A DNA stretch of 64,000 bases from Pilimelia terevasa (GTDB lineage: Bacteria; Actinomycetota; Actinomycetes; Mycobacteriales; Micromonosporaceae). Below the pieces are notes generated by a model, which saw nothing but the letters and a program-made list of their open reading frames with translations, had not been told where the DNA came from and made no database searches. The stretch is from the NCBI RefSeq assembly GCF_014647915.1, contig NZ_BMQC01000004.1, positions 248,001-312,000 on the forward strand, written 5' to 3'. A program made the position numbers and the translations under genes. Positions 28,248-36,133 of the stretch are shown here, piece after piece. How positions within the stretch are numbered: position 1 is the first letter of the stretch; the number at the start of each line of letters is the position of its first letter.

Positions 28248-28949
28248 TCAGGTCAGCAGCAGGCCCGCCGCGGCCGCGAACGAGGACACCGTCGCGTCGG
28301 CGGCCGGCGTGTCCGGCGCGTCGGCGTACTCGCCGGTGCGGACCCGGACGGCGCGGGCGCCCGCGGCGCGGGCCACCGCCACGTCCTTGCCCGGCCGGTC
28401 GCCGACGACGACCACCGCCGCGGGCGGCACGCCCAGCGCCGCCGCCGCGGCGGCCAGGCCGGCCGGGTGCGGCTTGCGCGCCGCCCGGCCCCCCAGCTCG
28501 TCGGAGACCACCACGGCGTCGAAGGCCGCGGCCAGGCCGGTCGCGGCCAGCTTCGCCCGCTGGATCGGCGGGGCGCCGTCGGTCAGGCAGGCCACCGGGT
28601 ACCGTTCGCGGAGCCGGGCCAGGGCGGCGGCGGCGCCCGGGTAGCACGGCAGCGCGCGCGGCCGGTGCGCGGTGAAGGCGGCCACCAGCGCCGCCACCAG
28701 CTCGTCGGCGGCCGCGACGCCGCACGCGGCGAGAGCCCGGTCGATCGTGGCGCCGCGGTCGGAGCCGGCGGCCAGCTCGCGGGCCAGCGCCGCGGCCACG
28801 GCCGGGCCGTCCAGGCCGGCGCGGACCGCCGCCCGGCCGACGGCGCGCGCGGCGCCGTCCAGGTAGCTGGCCTGCGGGTACAGGGTGTCGTCCAGGTCCA
28901 CCACCACGGCCGCGGGCGGGCCGCCGGGCAGCCGGACCGGGCCGGTCAC
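28248..28949 (-). CDS. HAD family hydrolase (phosphatase-like)
   Basis: The 233-residue protein has all HAD motifs: DxDxT in VVDLDDTLYP (nucleophile Asp near 18), motif II LTDG, motif III Lys in RKPHPAG, and motif IV VVGDRPGKDV. An all-helical cap lies between motifs I and II (about 25-105), the class C1 pattern of phosphoglycolate and sugar-phosphate phosphatases. The GTG start at 28949 overlaps the epimerase stop (GTGA), making it the last gene of the exosortase operon. In that setting it may strip phosphate from a sugar intermediate, but the substrate is inferred only from position. The following 180 bases hold the metH promoter and riboswitch in the same direction. Confidence 0.88.
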   Translation of the reverse strand: MTGPVRLPGGPPAAVVVDLDDTLYPQASYLDGAARAVGRAAVRAGLDGPAVAAALARELAAGSDRGATIDRALAACGVAAADELVAALVAAFTAHRPRALPCYPGAAAALARLRERYPVACLTDGAPPIQRAKLAATGLAAAFDAVVVSDELGGRAARKPHPAGLAAAAAALGVPPAAVVVVGDRPGKDVAVARAAGARAVRVRTGEYADAPDTPAADATVSSFAAAAGLLLT

Positions 28950-30112
28950 GCCGGCAGCCGACCGGGCAGGACCCCGTCGGTGAAGTCGGGCTCGACGAGG
29001 TCGAGCAGCCGGTCCAGTTCCGGGCGGCCGAGGATCTCGGCGACCTGCGCGCCGGTGGTGCCGTCGCCGTACGGGCACTCCCGCGCGGCCAGCCGGGCCA
29101 GCGACCCCGGGGTCTGCAGGGCGCGGGCCGCCGCGAGCGCCCGGTCCGCCTCGTCGTCGGTGGTCAGGCCCGACAGGACGGCGCTGCCCGCGGTCACGCC
29201 CTCCCAGCGCGGCGTCGACCGGCGCAGCACGACGACCGGTACGCCCAGGTAGGCCGCCTCCTCCTGGACGCCGCCGGAGTCGGTGACCACGACCCGCGCC
29301 GCGGCGAGGGCGGCCAGCATCCCGTCGTAGGCCAGCGGGGCGGCGAGGGTGACGTCGGGCGCGGCGGCCAGCCGGGCCTCCAGCCCCGCGGCCCGCAGCC
29401 GGTCGGCGGTCCGCGGGTGGACCGGGAAGGTGACCGGGCCGACCTGCGCCGCCAGCGCCTCCACCAGCCGCGCCAGCCGGGCCAGCCGGACCGGGTCGTC
29501 CACGTTGGTCGGCCGGTGCGCGGTCACCAGCACCCCGGTGCGCCGCGCCGGGGGAACCGGCGCCGCGCCCCGCTCGCGCAGCGCGTCGATCACGGGGTTG
29601 CCGACGACGAACACCCGCTCGTCCTCCACCCCCTCAGCCGCCAGGAACGCCGCCGCCTGGCGGGTCGGCGCGAAGTGCACCTGCGCCGTGGCGGCCGCCA
29701 CCCGGCGGTTGACCTCCTCGACGCTGCGCTGGTTGAAGCTGCGCAGCCCCGCCTCCAGGTGCCCGAACGGCACGCCGAGCCCGCGGGCGGCCAGCGCGTA
29801 CGCCGGCACCGTGGCCGTGTCGCCCAGCGCCAGGACCAGGTCCGGCCGCACCCGCGCGACCGTGGCGACCGCGCCGGCCGTCAGGGCGCCGAGCCGGGCG
29901 GCCTGGTCGTGGGCCGGCAGGGTCAGCGCGATGTCGACCGGCAGGCCCAGCTCGGCGTACCGGGCGGCGCCCAGCTCCGCGCTCGCGTGCTGGCCGGTGT
30001 CCACGGTGGTCACCGCGTGGCCGGCGGCCCGCAGCGCCCGGACCACCGGTGCCAGCTTGATGATCTCCGGCCGCGTGCCGCACGGCACGAGGACCCGCCG
30101 CCGCGCGCTCAC
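28946..30112 (-). CDS. wecB: UDP-N-acetylglucosamine 2-epimerase (non-hydrolysing)
   Basis: The 388-residue protein follows the non-hydrolysing epimerase pattern: GTRPEIIKLAPV at the N-terminus, DTGQHAS, LALGDTATVPAYALAARG, HLEAGLRSF, NPVIDAL, VTAHRPTNVDD and TDSGGVQEEAAYLGVPVVVLR. The fold is two Rossmann-like halves with the UDP-sugar in the cleft. It interconverts UDP-GlcNAc and UDP-ManNAc, feeding N-acetylmannosamine into wall or capsule glycans. The usual HENR reading of one helix is HRPTN here, a common variant. The GTG start overlaps the exosortase-ATP-grasp stop (GTGA). Its place beside a processive glycosyltransferase and a PIG-L deacetylase suggests it supplies sugar for that glycan. 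Confidence 0.93.
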   Translation of the reverse strand: MSARRRVLVPCGTRPEIIKLAPVVRALRAAGHAVTTVDTGQHASAELGAARYAELGLPVDIALTLPAHDQAARLGALTAGAVATVARVRPDLVLALGDTATVPAYALAARGLGVPFGHLEAGLRSFNQRSVEEVNRRVAAATAQVHFAPTRQAAAFLAAEGVEDERVFVVGNPVIDALRERGAAPVPPARRTGVLVTAHRPTNVDDPVRLARLARLVEALAAQVGPVTFPVHPRTADRLRAAGLEARLAAAPDVTLAAPLAYDGMLAALAAARVVVTDSGGVQEEAAYLGVPVVVLRRSTPRWEGVTAGSAVLSGLTTDDEADRALAAARALQTPGSLARLAARECPYGDGTTGAQVAEILGRPELDRLLDLVEPDFTDGVLPGRLPA

Positions 30113-32154
30113 GCCGTGCCCGCCAGGCGCAGCGGGTCGGCCACGGCGCCGCCGTCGGCGCCGACGTACACCTCGCTGAAGTGCCGCGCCATCCGCACGC
30201 CCGCGTCGAAGCTGAGCCGCGGCAGGTCGGCCGCGGGGTCCAGGATGCCGGCCAGGTAGGTGCCGACGACGTCCGCGCCGGCCGCCAGGGTCAGCGGCAG
30301 GCCGCCGGAGAACCGCGGGTTGACCTCGACGACCGTCACGGTCACCGCGGCGTCCGGGTTGACCGACAGCGGGGCGGCGTCGGCGACGAAGCCCTGCACG
30401 TTGGCCGGCCCGGTGAGGCCGACCGCCCGCACGGTCGCGGCCACGACGGAGGTCACCGCGGTCGAGTCGAACGTCGTCCCGCGCACCGAGATGCCGGCCT
30501 TGGTCTCGTCGCGCCAGCGCGGCACGCAGGTCAGCATCGCGCCGTCGCGGCCCACCAGCACGTCGGCGGTGAACTCGCGCCCGGCCAGCCGGGTCTGCGC
30601 GATGGCCCCGGGCACCCGGCCCATCGCCTCGGCGAGTGCCGCGGCCGTGTCCACGGCGACGACGTCGCGGCTGCCGCGGCCGTGCGCCGGCTTCACGATC
30701 CAGGGGCCGGGCAGCTCGGCGGCCCGCGCCGGGTCGGCGGTGGTCTGCGGGTGCGGCACACCGGCGGCGTGCAGGGCCGCGGCGAACGCCACCTTGTCCA
30801 GGCAGGCGGCCGACGCGGCCGGGTCCGGCAGCCAGGTCCGGCAGCCCAGTCCGGCCAGGGTGCCGGTGAGCGGCTCCAGCGCGGCGTACTCCTCGGCGAC
30901 GGTGCAGACCAGGGCGTCCGGCCGGTGCGTGGTGACGATCTCCACCAGCCGCGCGCCGTACCCCGGCTCGTCGGCCCGGGGCAGTACCTCACCGGCGCTG
31001 GCCAGCCGCAGCCCGACCGCGTCGGGGCTGGCGTCCAGCGCCAGCACCCGGTGCCCGGCCGCGCGTAGCGCCCGGATCACGGCCACGCCGGCGGGTCCGC
31101 CGGCACCGGTGACGGCGACGGTGTGCCCGTCGGCGCGGTCGCCGGTCGACCCCTCGGGCGCGCGCATCAGCCACGCCCGCGCCCACAGCCGCAGCGCGGT
31201 GACCTGCGGGCGGGTGACCGGCTCCCACTGCCGGGCGGCGACGGCCGCGGCGAGGGCGTCGAGGACCACCGGGTCGGTCTCGTGGGTGGCCACCGCCAGC
31301 AGCGTGGCGGTGTGCACGCCCAGGCCCTTGGCGGCGAGCGCCGCGATCTGGTTGGCCCGCGCCTGCGGGCCGAGGTGGCCCAGCCGGTAGTCGACCCGGT
31401 TGCGCTCGCGGCGGGCGCCCAGCCGGCGGGAGATCGGCGCCGGTACGAGGAAGCGGTGGACGAACGAGATGAGCCGGTACTTGCCCGGGCGGGCGGCGGC
31501 GGCCAGGCCGTCGTCGCGGTAGCCCAGGCCGGGGCGGGCCCACGCGTCGGGGCGGTTGGCGGTGTGCCGGCCGGCGCGGTCCTGTTCGGCGCGCTCGGCG
31601 CTGTGCATCGTGATGGTGATCAAGATGAGGAGTCCGATCAGCGTGTAGACGAAGTTGAACAGCGCACCGACCCAGTCGTGGAACAGGATCAGCGCCCCGT
31701 CGCCGTACCAGACGCCGGCGAGCAGGGAGGCGATGAGGCGGGCCTGGTTGGCGCCGACCACCCACAGCGCGGCCGCGCCGAGGCCGGGCAGCGCGTGCGG
31801 GCGGCGGCGCAGCAGGAACACCGCGAGCGCGCCGATGGCCAGCAGGCTGGCCAGGGCGGAGCAGGAGGGCGTGAGGACGGCGAGCATCGTGGCGCCGTCG
31901 GGCCCGAAGACCAGGAAGGTGTCGTCGAAGGGGGCCGCCACCCGCCGCTCGCCGCCGAGGGTCAGCAGCAGCATCACCAGCCGGACCTCGACGTGCCGGG
32001 CCGGGTCGACGAGCAGCAGGAAGCCGCCGTAGCACCACGTGACGGCACCGACGATCTCGTACAGCACGGTGCGGCGCCGGGCGATCGCGCCCGGCCGGCG
32101 GCGGTCGGCGCGGATCCGGCGGACGAGCCGCCCCTCGGCGACGGCGGCGCTCAC
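30109..32154 (-). CDS. Exosortase/archaeosortase-like transpeptidase fused to an ATP-grasp ligase
   Basis: This is one continuous 681-residue frame. Residues about 30-185 hold membrane helices with the exosortase residues in order: Cys98 in TPSCSALASL, an Arg cluster (116-118), Arg139 in GANQARL and His159 in LFHDWVGALF. Exosortases cut a C-terminal sorting tail and pass the protein to a surface acceptor. A helical middle region (about 195-335) follows. Then come a Rossmann pre-domain (VAVTGAGGPAGVAVI near 344) and an ATP-grasp domain (WIVKPAHGRGSRDV near 483; VEVNPRFSGGLP near 610), which makes amide or peptide-like bonds using ATP. The exosortase part has fewer helices than Gram-negative ones. 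GTG 32154 overlaps the glycosyltransferase stop (GTGA). The fusion ties sorting to an ATP-driven ligation and is not one I know to be described. Confidence 0.82.
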   Translation of the reverse strand: MSAAVAEGRLVRRIRADRRRPGAIARRRTVLYEIVGAVTWCYGGFLLLVDPARHVEVRLVMLLLTLGGERRVAAPFDDTFLVFGPDGATMLAVLTPSCSALASLLAIGALAVFLLRRRPHALPGLGAAALWVVGANQARLIASLLAGVWYGDGALILFHDWVGALFNFVYTLIGLLILITITMHSAERAEQDRAGRHTANRPDAWARPGLGYRDDGLAAAARPGKYRLISFVHRFLVPAPISRRLGARRERNRVDYRLGHLGPQARANQIAALAAKGLGVHTATLLAVATHETDPVVLDALAAAVAARQWEPVTRPQVTALRLWARAWLMRAPEGSTGDRADGHTVAVTGAGGPAGVAVIRALRAAGHRVLALDASPDAVGLRLASAGEVLPRADEPGYGARLVEIVTTHRPDALVCTVAEEYAALEPLTGTLAGLGCRTWLPDPAASAACLDKVAFAAALHAAGVPHPQTTADPARAAELPGPWIVKPAHGRGSRDVVAVDTAAALAEAMGRVPGAIAQTRLAGREFTADVLVGRDGAMLTCVPRWRDETKAGISVRGTTFDSTAVTSVVAATVRAVGLTGPANVQGFVADAAPLSVNPDAAVTVTVVEVNPRFSGGLPLTLAAGADVVGTYLAGILDPAADLPRLSFDAGVRMARHFSEVYVGADGGAVADPLRLAGTA

Positions 32155-33569
32155 GCCGCGACCTTCGGCGCCGGGCGGGTGGCCGCGGTCCGCCGGGCGA
32201 ACGTCGCCGGCCGCTGCGGCGCCGCCTCGGCCGCCGTGCCGACCGAGCCGGACCGGGCGGTCTTGGCCCAGCTCAGCCGCTTGCCGATCATGCCGTCGAG
32301 GTAGGCATGGGTGGCGGTCAGGATGGACAGCCCGAACGCCGGCAGGAACGCCACGAGCTGCCAGGCCGCCCGCCGCTCCACCCGGCCGACGACGAGGCCG
32401 ACGGCCAGCTCGGCGAACGGGCCGGCGAACAGCAGCGCCGACAGCGGGAGCAGCCCGACGACTGCCTGTCCGCCGACGCCGAAGGCGCGCAGCAGGGTCA
32501 ACCCGAGGCCGAGCCCGCACAGGACCGGCACGTGGTACACCCACAGGAACATGACCGTCTCGATCTTGTCCACGAGGCCGAGGTGCCGGCTGCGCAGCAC
32601 CGGGCGCCAGTAGTCGCGCAGGCACTTCTGGTGCCCCAGCGCCCAGCGGTGCCGCTGCTTCCAGAAGCGGCGCGTCGAGTGGACGGCCTCCTCGAAGTCC
32701 ACCGCGGTCGGGTCGTAGCGCACCCGGCCGCCGGCCAGCAGGACCCGCAGCGTCAGGTCCGTGTCCTCGGTGACGGTGTCGGGGTTCCAGCCGCCCAGGG
32801 CGCGCAGGGTGCTCACCCGGACCGCGCAGTTGGCCCCGCCGTAGGCGGGCAGCTCGAACAGCGCCTGCCGCCCGTACTCGTTGACCAGGTACCCGGACAG
32901 GTAGTCGACGAAGATCGTCCCCGCCAGGGACGAGTCGGCGCCGTTGCGCACCACGCAGCGGCCCATCACCGCGCCGACGAACGGGTCCCGGAAGTGCCGG
33001 ACCAGCCGGCGCAGGACGTTGCGCGCCGGCTCGTGGTCGGCGTCGAAGACGACGACGATCTCGGCGTCCACGCCGGCCAGGGCGTCGTTGAGGGCGCCGG
33101 ACTTGCCGCCGCCGGCCCCCGGCGCCCGGTGCAGGACCCGCAGCCGGGGGTCGGAGGCGGCCCAGGCGTCCAGCCGCGCGGCGGTGCCGTCCTCGGAGGC
33201 GTCGTCGACGACGACGATGGTGAGCCGGTCGCCGGGGTAGTCGAGGCCGAGCAGCGCCGACACCATGCCGTCGACCACCAGCTCCTCGTTCTTGCAGGCC
33301 ACCAGGACGGCGACCGGCGGCGCGTAGGACTCCAGCCCGACCCCGGCGGCCTCCAGGTCGGCCTCGGCCCAGCGGGCCGCCGAGACGGCGAAGGCCAGGT
33401 GCCGGAAGAAGAACGCCAGGAACACCACGTTGAGGACGCCGGCCGCGATGCCCAGCGTCAGGTCGAACCCGATCAGCGCGAACGCCGCGAGCAGGACGAG
33501 GGCGTACACCGCGAGCGCGACCCAGTGCCGCTCGACGCGGCCCTGCGCGGCCGCGCCCCCGGCGCTCAC
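32151..33569 (-). CDS. Processive family-2 glycosyltransferase, membrane-bound
   Basis: The 472-residue protein has two N-terminal membrane helices (about 14-57). A GT2 catalytic domain follows with the full processive motif set: VVDDASEDG, DADH, TED (TVTEDTDL) and QRHRW. Three or four C-terminal helices end it (about 335-430). The same plan is found in PgaC/IcaA poly-N-acetylglucosamine synthases and in cellulose synthases, which polymerise UDP-sugars and pass the chain across the membrane. A linker GGGKSGALNDAL helps hold UDP. The gene starts with GTG 33569 overlapping the PIG-L stop (GTGA). Next to an epimerase for UDP-ManNAc and a deacetylase, it probably makes the operon's amino-sugar polymer. 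Confidence 0.92.
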   Translation of the reverse strand: MSAGGAAAQGRVERHWVALAVYALVLLAAFALIGFDLTLGIAAGVLNVVFLAFFFRHLAFAVSAARWAEADLEAAGVGLESYAPPVAVLVACKNEELVVDGMVSALLGLDYPGDRLTIVVVDDASEDGTAARLDAWAASDPRLRVLHRAPGAGGGKSGALNDALAGVDAEIVVVFDADHEPARNVLRRLVRHFRDPFVGAVMGRCVVRNGADSSLAGTIFVDYLSGYLVNEYGRQALFELPAYGGANCAVRVSTLRALGGWNPDTVTEDTDLTLRVLLAGGRVRYDPTAVDFEEAVHSTRRFWKQRHRWALGHQKCLRDYWRPVLRSRHLGLVDKIETVMFLWVYHVPVLCGLGLGLTLLRAFGVGGQAVVGLLPLSALLFAGPFAELAVGLVVGRVERRAAWQLVAFLPAFGLSILTATHAYLDGMIGKRLSWAKTARSGSVGTAAEAAPQRPATFARRTAATRPAPKVAA

Positions 33570-34243
33570 CACGGCGGGGCGGCCGACTGGCCGGGGGCCA
33601 CCGCGACGCGCCCCGGCGCGGCGGCCGGGATCCGGCCCAGGTCCCAGACGAACCGGGCCGGGGTGAACGCCTCGGCGTACCGGATCCGGGCCTGCGCCCC
33701 GAAGTAGCGGGCCGCCGCGGCGACCACCTCGGGGTCCACCATCGCCGAGCCGTGGACCTGGCTGCGGTGGCAGGCGAGCGCGGCGAGCTTGCGGTCGAGG
33801 TGGGCGGCGACGTCGACGTAGACCGACGGCCGGAACGCCAGCGTCGACGGGCTCTGGTAGTGCAGCACCCGGGGTCCGCGGCGCGCGGCCGACACGGTGG
33901 CGGCCGCCACGGCGCGGTGGTCCTGGTGCGAGTCCTCGGGCGCGTGCACGTACACGACGTCGGCGGCGACCGCCTCGATGACCTGCTCGACGGACGAGAC
34001 GGTGCCGGCGTCCGCGGTGATGGCGCAGTCGACCGCGTGGCCCCACAGCAGGACGGCGCCGAGCTGCGCGGCGGCCTCCTCCTGCTCCTGGGCGCGCTCG
34101 GCCACCGAGCCGGGGCCGTTCTGCCCGCCGGTGAGTACGAGCATCGTCACGGCGTCGCCGGCCGCGCGGTGGGCGGCCAGGGCGCCGCCGCAGCCCAGTT
34201 CGATGTCGTCGGGGTGCGCGCCGACGGCCAGCACGCTGTACAT
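33566..34243 (-). CDS. PIG-L family N-acetylglucosaminyl deacetylase
   Basis: The 225-residue protein carries the zinc motif AHPDD (residues 9-13) and the second ligand set PEDSHQDHRAV (near 101-111) of the PIG-L/MshB family. These metal enzymes remove the acetyl group from GlcNAc-containing substrates, such as lipid-linked sugars, mycothiol precursors and antibiotic intermediates. MLVLTGGQNG and RAQEQEEAAAQLG are also typical. There is no signal peptide, so it acts in the cytoplasm. Its ATG overlaps the stop of the sorted-protein gene (TGATG). The position suggests it trims a precursor of the glycan made by the next gene. It is unlikely to be MshB itself because no mycothiol genes are near. 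Confidence 0.92.
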   Translation of the reverse strand: MYSVLAVGAHPDDIELGCGGALAAHRAAGDAVTMLVLTGGQNGPGSVAERAQEQEEAAAQLGAVLLWGHAVDCAITADAGTVSSVEQVIEAVAADVVYVHAPEDSHQDHRAVAAATVSAARRGPRVLHYQSPSTLAFRPSVYVDVAAHLDRKLAALACHRSQVHGSAMVDPEVVAAAARYFGAQARIRYAEAFTPARFVWDLGRIPAAAPGRVAVAPGQSAAPPW

Positions 34244-34746
34244 CAGGCCCGCCGGCGGCGCAGGGCGCGCACGAGCAGCGCGGCACCGGCGATCACGGCG
34301 CTGGCGCCGAGGGCCAGGACCGGGCCGGTGCCGTTGCCGTCGGCGGGCAGGCTGACCTGGGGGCCGCAGCTACGCGAGCTGGACCGGGCGGTGGCGGTGT
34401 TGCCGTGCACCTTCCAGACCACGACGGTGTTGACCGGCACGGCGGCGGTGGTGAACGCGGCGCGGCGCGGGCCGGGGGAGAAGCGGGTCGGCTGGCTGCC
34501 GTTGAGGCCGCCGGGACTGACGATGTTGTTGGTGCCGACGGCGACAGTGACCGCGCTCGAGGAGTAGCTCGTGTAGTTGAAGACCGCGCGGTAGGTCCCG
34601 TTGACGGGCACGGTCACGCAGTCCACGGCGGGGACGACCTGGCCGAAGTGGGCCGAGGCCGGGGTGGCCGGCAGGACGAGCGCGGCGAGTACCGCGAGCG
34701 CGGCGGCGGCGTACGCCGCGCGGCGCGGCGTGGTCGAGATCGGCAC
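34243..34746 (-). CDS. Small secreted protein with C-terminal sorting-like tail (candidate exosortase substrate)
   Basis: The 167-residue protein has a signal peptide (PISTTPRRAAYA, hydrophobic core about 12-28, TPASA cleavage region). A small beta domain has two Cys (AVDCVTVP and SRSCGPQ) that can form a disulfide. The tail is tripartite: LPADG (133-137) with a short Gly/Asn spacer, one membrane helix (about 142-160), and an Arg end (RALRRRRA). Such tails mark sortase (LPxTG) or exosortase (PEP-CTERM-like) substrates. Here the Thr of LPxTG is Asp, and the gene starts an operon that includes an exosortase but no classical sortase. The GTG at 34746 has GGAGGG 6 bases upstream. Confidence 0.75.
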   Translation of the reverse strand: MPISTTPRRAAYAAAALAVLAALVLPATPASAHFGQVVPAVDCVTVPVNGTYRAVFNYTSYSSSAVTVAVGTNNIVSPGGLNGSQPTRFSPGPRRAAFTTAAVPVNTVVVWKVHGNTATARSSSRSCGPQVSLPADGNGTGPVLALGASAVIAGAALLVRALRRRRA

Positions 34747-35188
34747 GGCTGGCCCTCCGAAGCATCGGTCGGTCAGGCAGCACCGCGGTCACCGGTGGCC
34801 CACCCGCAGTTTCGGCGCGGGACGCCGGCGGCTGAGAAATATCGCGGTCGCGGGCGGGGGCGGCCGGCGCCCCGGCCGCGGAATCGGCGCGCGGCCGAAA
34901 TTCTTTCTGGGGCCGATTAAGGACGCCCGCGCCGTTTCGGAATTGTGGGCGCGCGGGGCCGGAAAGGGAATCGGTGAATACCGCCCGGGACGGCGCACCA
35001 CACGGCGTACCAGGGTCTATACATTTCTACATATAGTATTGACGAACCGCGATGCGAATGTACTGTGGGGCACCCGACCTCCCCGGCCGGGCGACGCGCC
35101 GCCCGGCCAGTCCCCCCTACGCGCACCGGCCCGCGACCCACCGCCTCCGCACCTGCCTCCCGTTTCGCCTCCGAGGAGAAGGACCGCC
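34747..35188. other. Divergent intergenic region between the exosortase operon and the trypsin-like gene
   Basis: This 442-base stretch contains A/T-rich pieces unlike its surroundings (34841-34850, 34899-34920, 35016-35042). The plus-strand promoter at 35039-35066 serves the protease. The minus-strand promoter of the exosortase operon should lie here, but I could not fix it. No other gene is supported. Confidence 0.55.
35039..35066 (+). promoter_or_regulatory. Sigma-70-like promoter of the trypsin-like protease gene
   Basis: TTGACG (35039-35044) and TACTGT (35061-35066) are separated by 16 bases. They lie in an A/T-rich patch about 120 bases before the ribosome site GAGGAGAAGG (35173-35182). 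Confidence 0.55.
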
Positions 35189-35272
35189 ATGTCGAGGATC
35201 CGCCGCCGTGCCGCGCGCACGGCAGTCCCGCCGGTCGCCCGTCGCCGGGCCCTCGCCGCGGCGGTGGTCTGA
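35189..35272 (+). other. Arg-rich leader frame, out of frame with the protease signal peptide
   Basis: A strong ribosome site (GAGGAGAAGG) precedes an ATG that opens a 27-codon frame, with an Arg-rich run (SRIRRRAARTAVPPVARRR) and then ALAAAVV and a TGA. It looks like the n-region of a signal peptide. The hydrophobic core that should follow is in the +1 frame from 35274. Either a one-base change split the signal sequence or the short leader is translated and couples to the GTG. Confidence 0.5.
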
Positions 35273-35273
35273 C

Positions 35274-35963
35274 GTGGTGGCCCTCTCGCTGCTGCTCGCC
35301 GCCGCCGCCGCGGTCACCTCGTTCGCCTCGGCCGCCCACGCCCGGCTCGCCGACCCGTCGCACGGCATCGTCGGCGGCGCCGAGGTGAGCGCCCCGACGC
35401 CGTGGGCCGCGGCGGTGGGCTGGTCCCGGCCCGGGATGTGCAGCGGCTCGGTGGTGGCCCGGCAGTGGGTGCTGACCGCGGCGCACTGCCTCCTGCCCGG
35501 CGACCACACGATGACCGTCGCGGTCGGCAGCGCCGACATGGCCCAGGGCGAGGTGATCACGGTCGCCGAGAAGCACACCCGGCACGACCTGCTGCTGCTG
35601 AAGCTCGTCAGCCCGGCCACCCAGGCCGTGCCGGTGAAGCTGGCCGACGCCGACCCGCCCGTGGGCGCCGAGAACGAGATCTTCGGCTGGGGCCGGACCA
35701 GCGCCCGGGCACCGGCCGCCGGCCGGCTGAAGGTCGCCACCGTCAAGGTGACCAGGCTCGACGCCCGGGACAACAAGGGCGGCCCCGCCATCGAGAGCGT
35801 CAAGGGCAGCGGCCACGCCCACAAGGGCGACTCCGGTGGGCCGCAGTTCTACCAGGGTGCCCAGGTCGGCGTCTGCTCGCAGGGCTACGTCGAGCGCGGC
35901 ATCCAGATGTACGCCAGCGTCGCCCGCAGCCGCGAGTGGATCCGCGCGACCGCGGGCGTCTGA
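35274..35963 (+). CDS. Secreted trypsin-like serine protease (S1)
   Basis: From the GTG at 35274 the protein has 229 residues. It has a hydrophobic export segment (about 3-22, ending SAAHA) and a mature start at IVGGAE. The catalytic triad is visible: His in LTAAHC, Asp in RHDLLLLKL and Ser in KGDSGGP. The short loops and only three Cys resemble streptogrisin-like or trypsin-like secreted proteases of actinomycetes. The GTG has no ribosome site of its own. The good one sits before an ATG at 35189 in another frame, so the real N-terminus may come from a frame change or from coupled restart. The gene converges on the next gene and is followed by two hairpins. Confidence 0.8.
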   Translation: MVALSLLLAAAAAVTSFASAAHARLADPSHGIVGGAEVSAPTPWAAAVGWSRPGMCSGSVVARQWVLTAAHCLLPGDHTMTVAVGSADMAQGEVITVAEKHTRHDLLLLKLVSPATQAVPVKLADADPPVGAENEIFGWGRTSARAPAAGRLKVATVKVTRLDARDNKGGPAIESVKGSGHAHKGDSGGPQFYQGAQVGVCSQGYVERGIQMYASVARSREWIRATAGV

Positions 35964-36010
35964 GCGGGCACCAGGGCCGGGTGCCGGACGCGCCACCTCG
36001 GCACGGTGGT

Positions 36011-36078
36011 GCGGCCGTCTGTTGCGGAGACGGCCGCGACGCCGGGAGTGCCCGACACCGGTCGGCGCTCCCGGCGTC
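36011..36078. terminator. Two back-to-back hairpins between convergent genes
   Basis: GCGGCCGTCT (36011-36020) pairs with 36028-36037. Right after it, GACGCCGGGAG (36038-36048) pairs with CTCCCGGCGTC (36068-36078). They lie 48 bases after the protease stop and 56 before the end of the minus-strand gene, so they can stop transcription from both sides. Confidence 0.75.
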
Positions 36079-36133
36079 TCGCGTCGGCGGGCGACCCGGG
36101 CGGTCCGCCGGCCGGGGCGGTCCGGGCGCCGGG

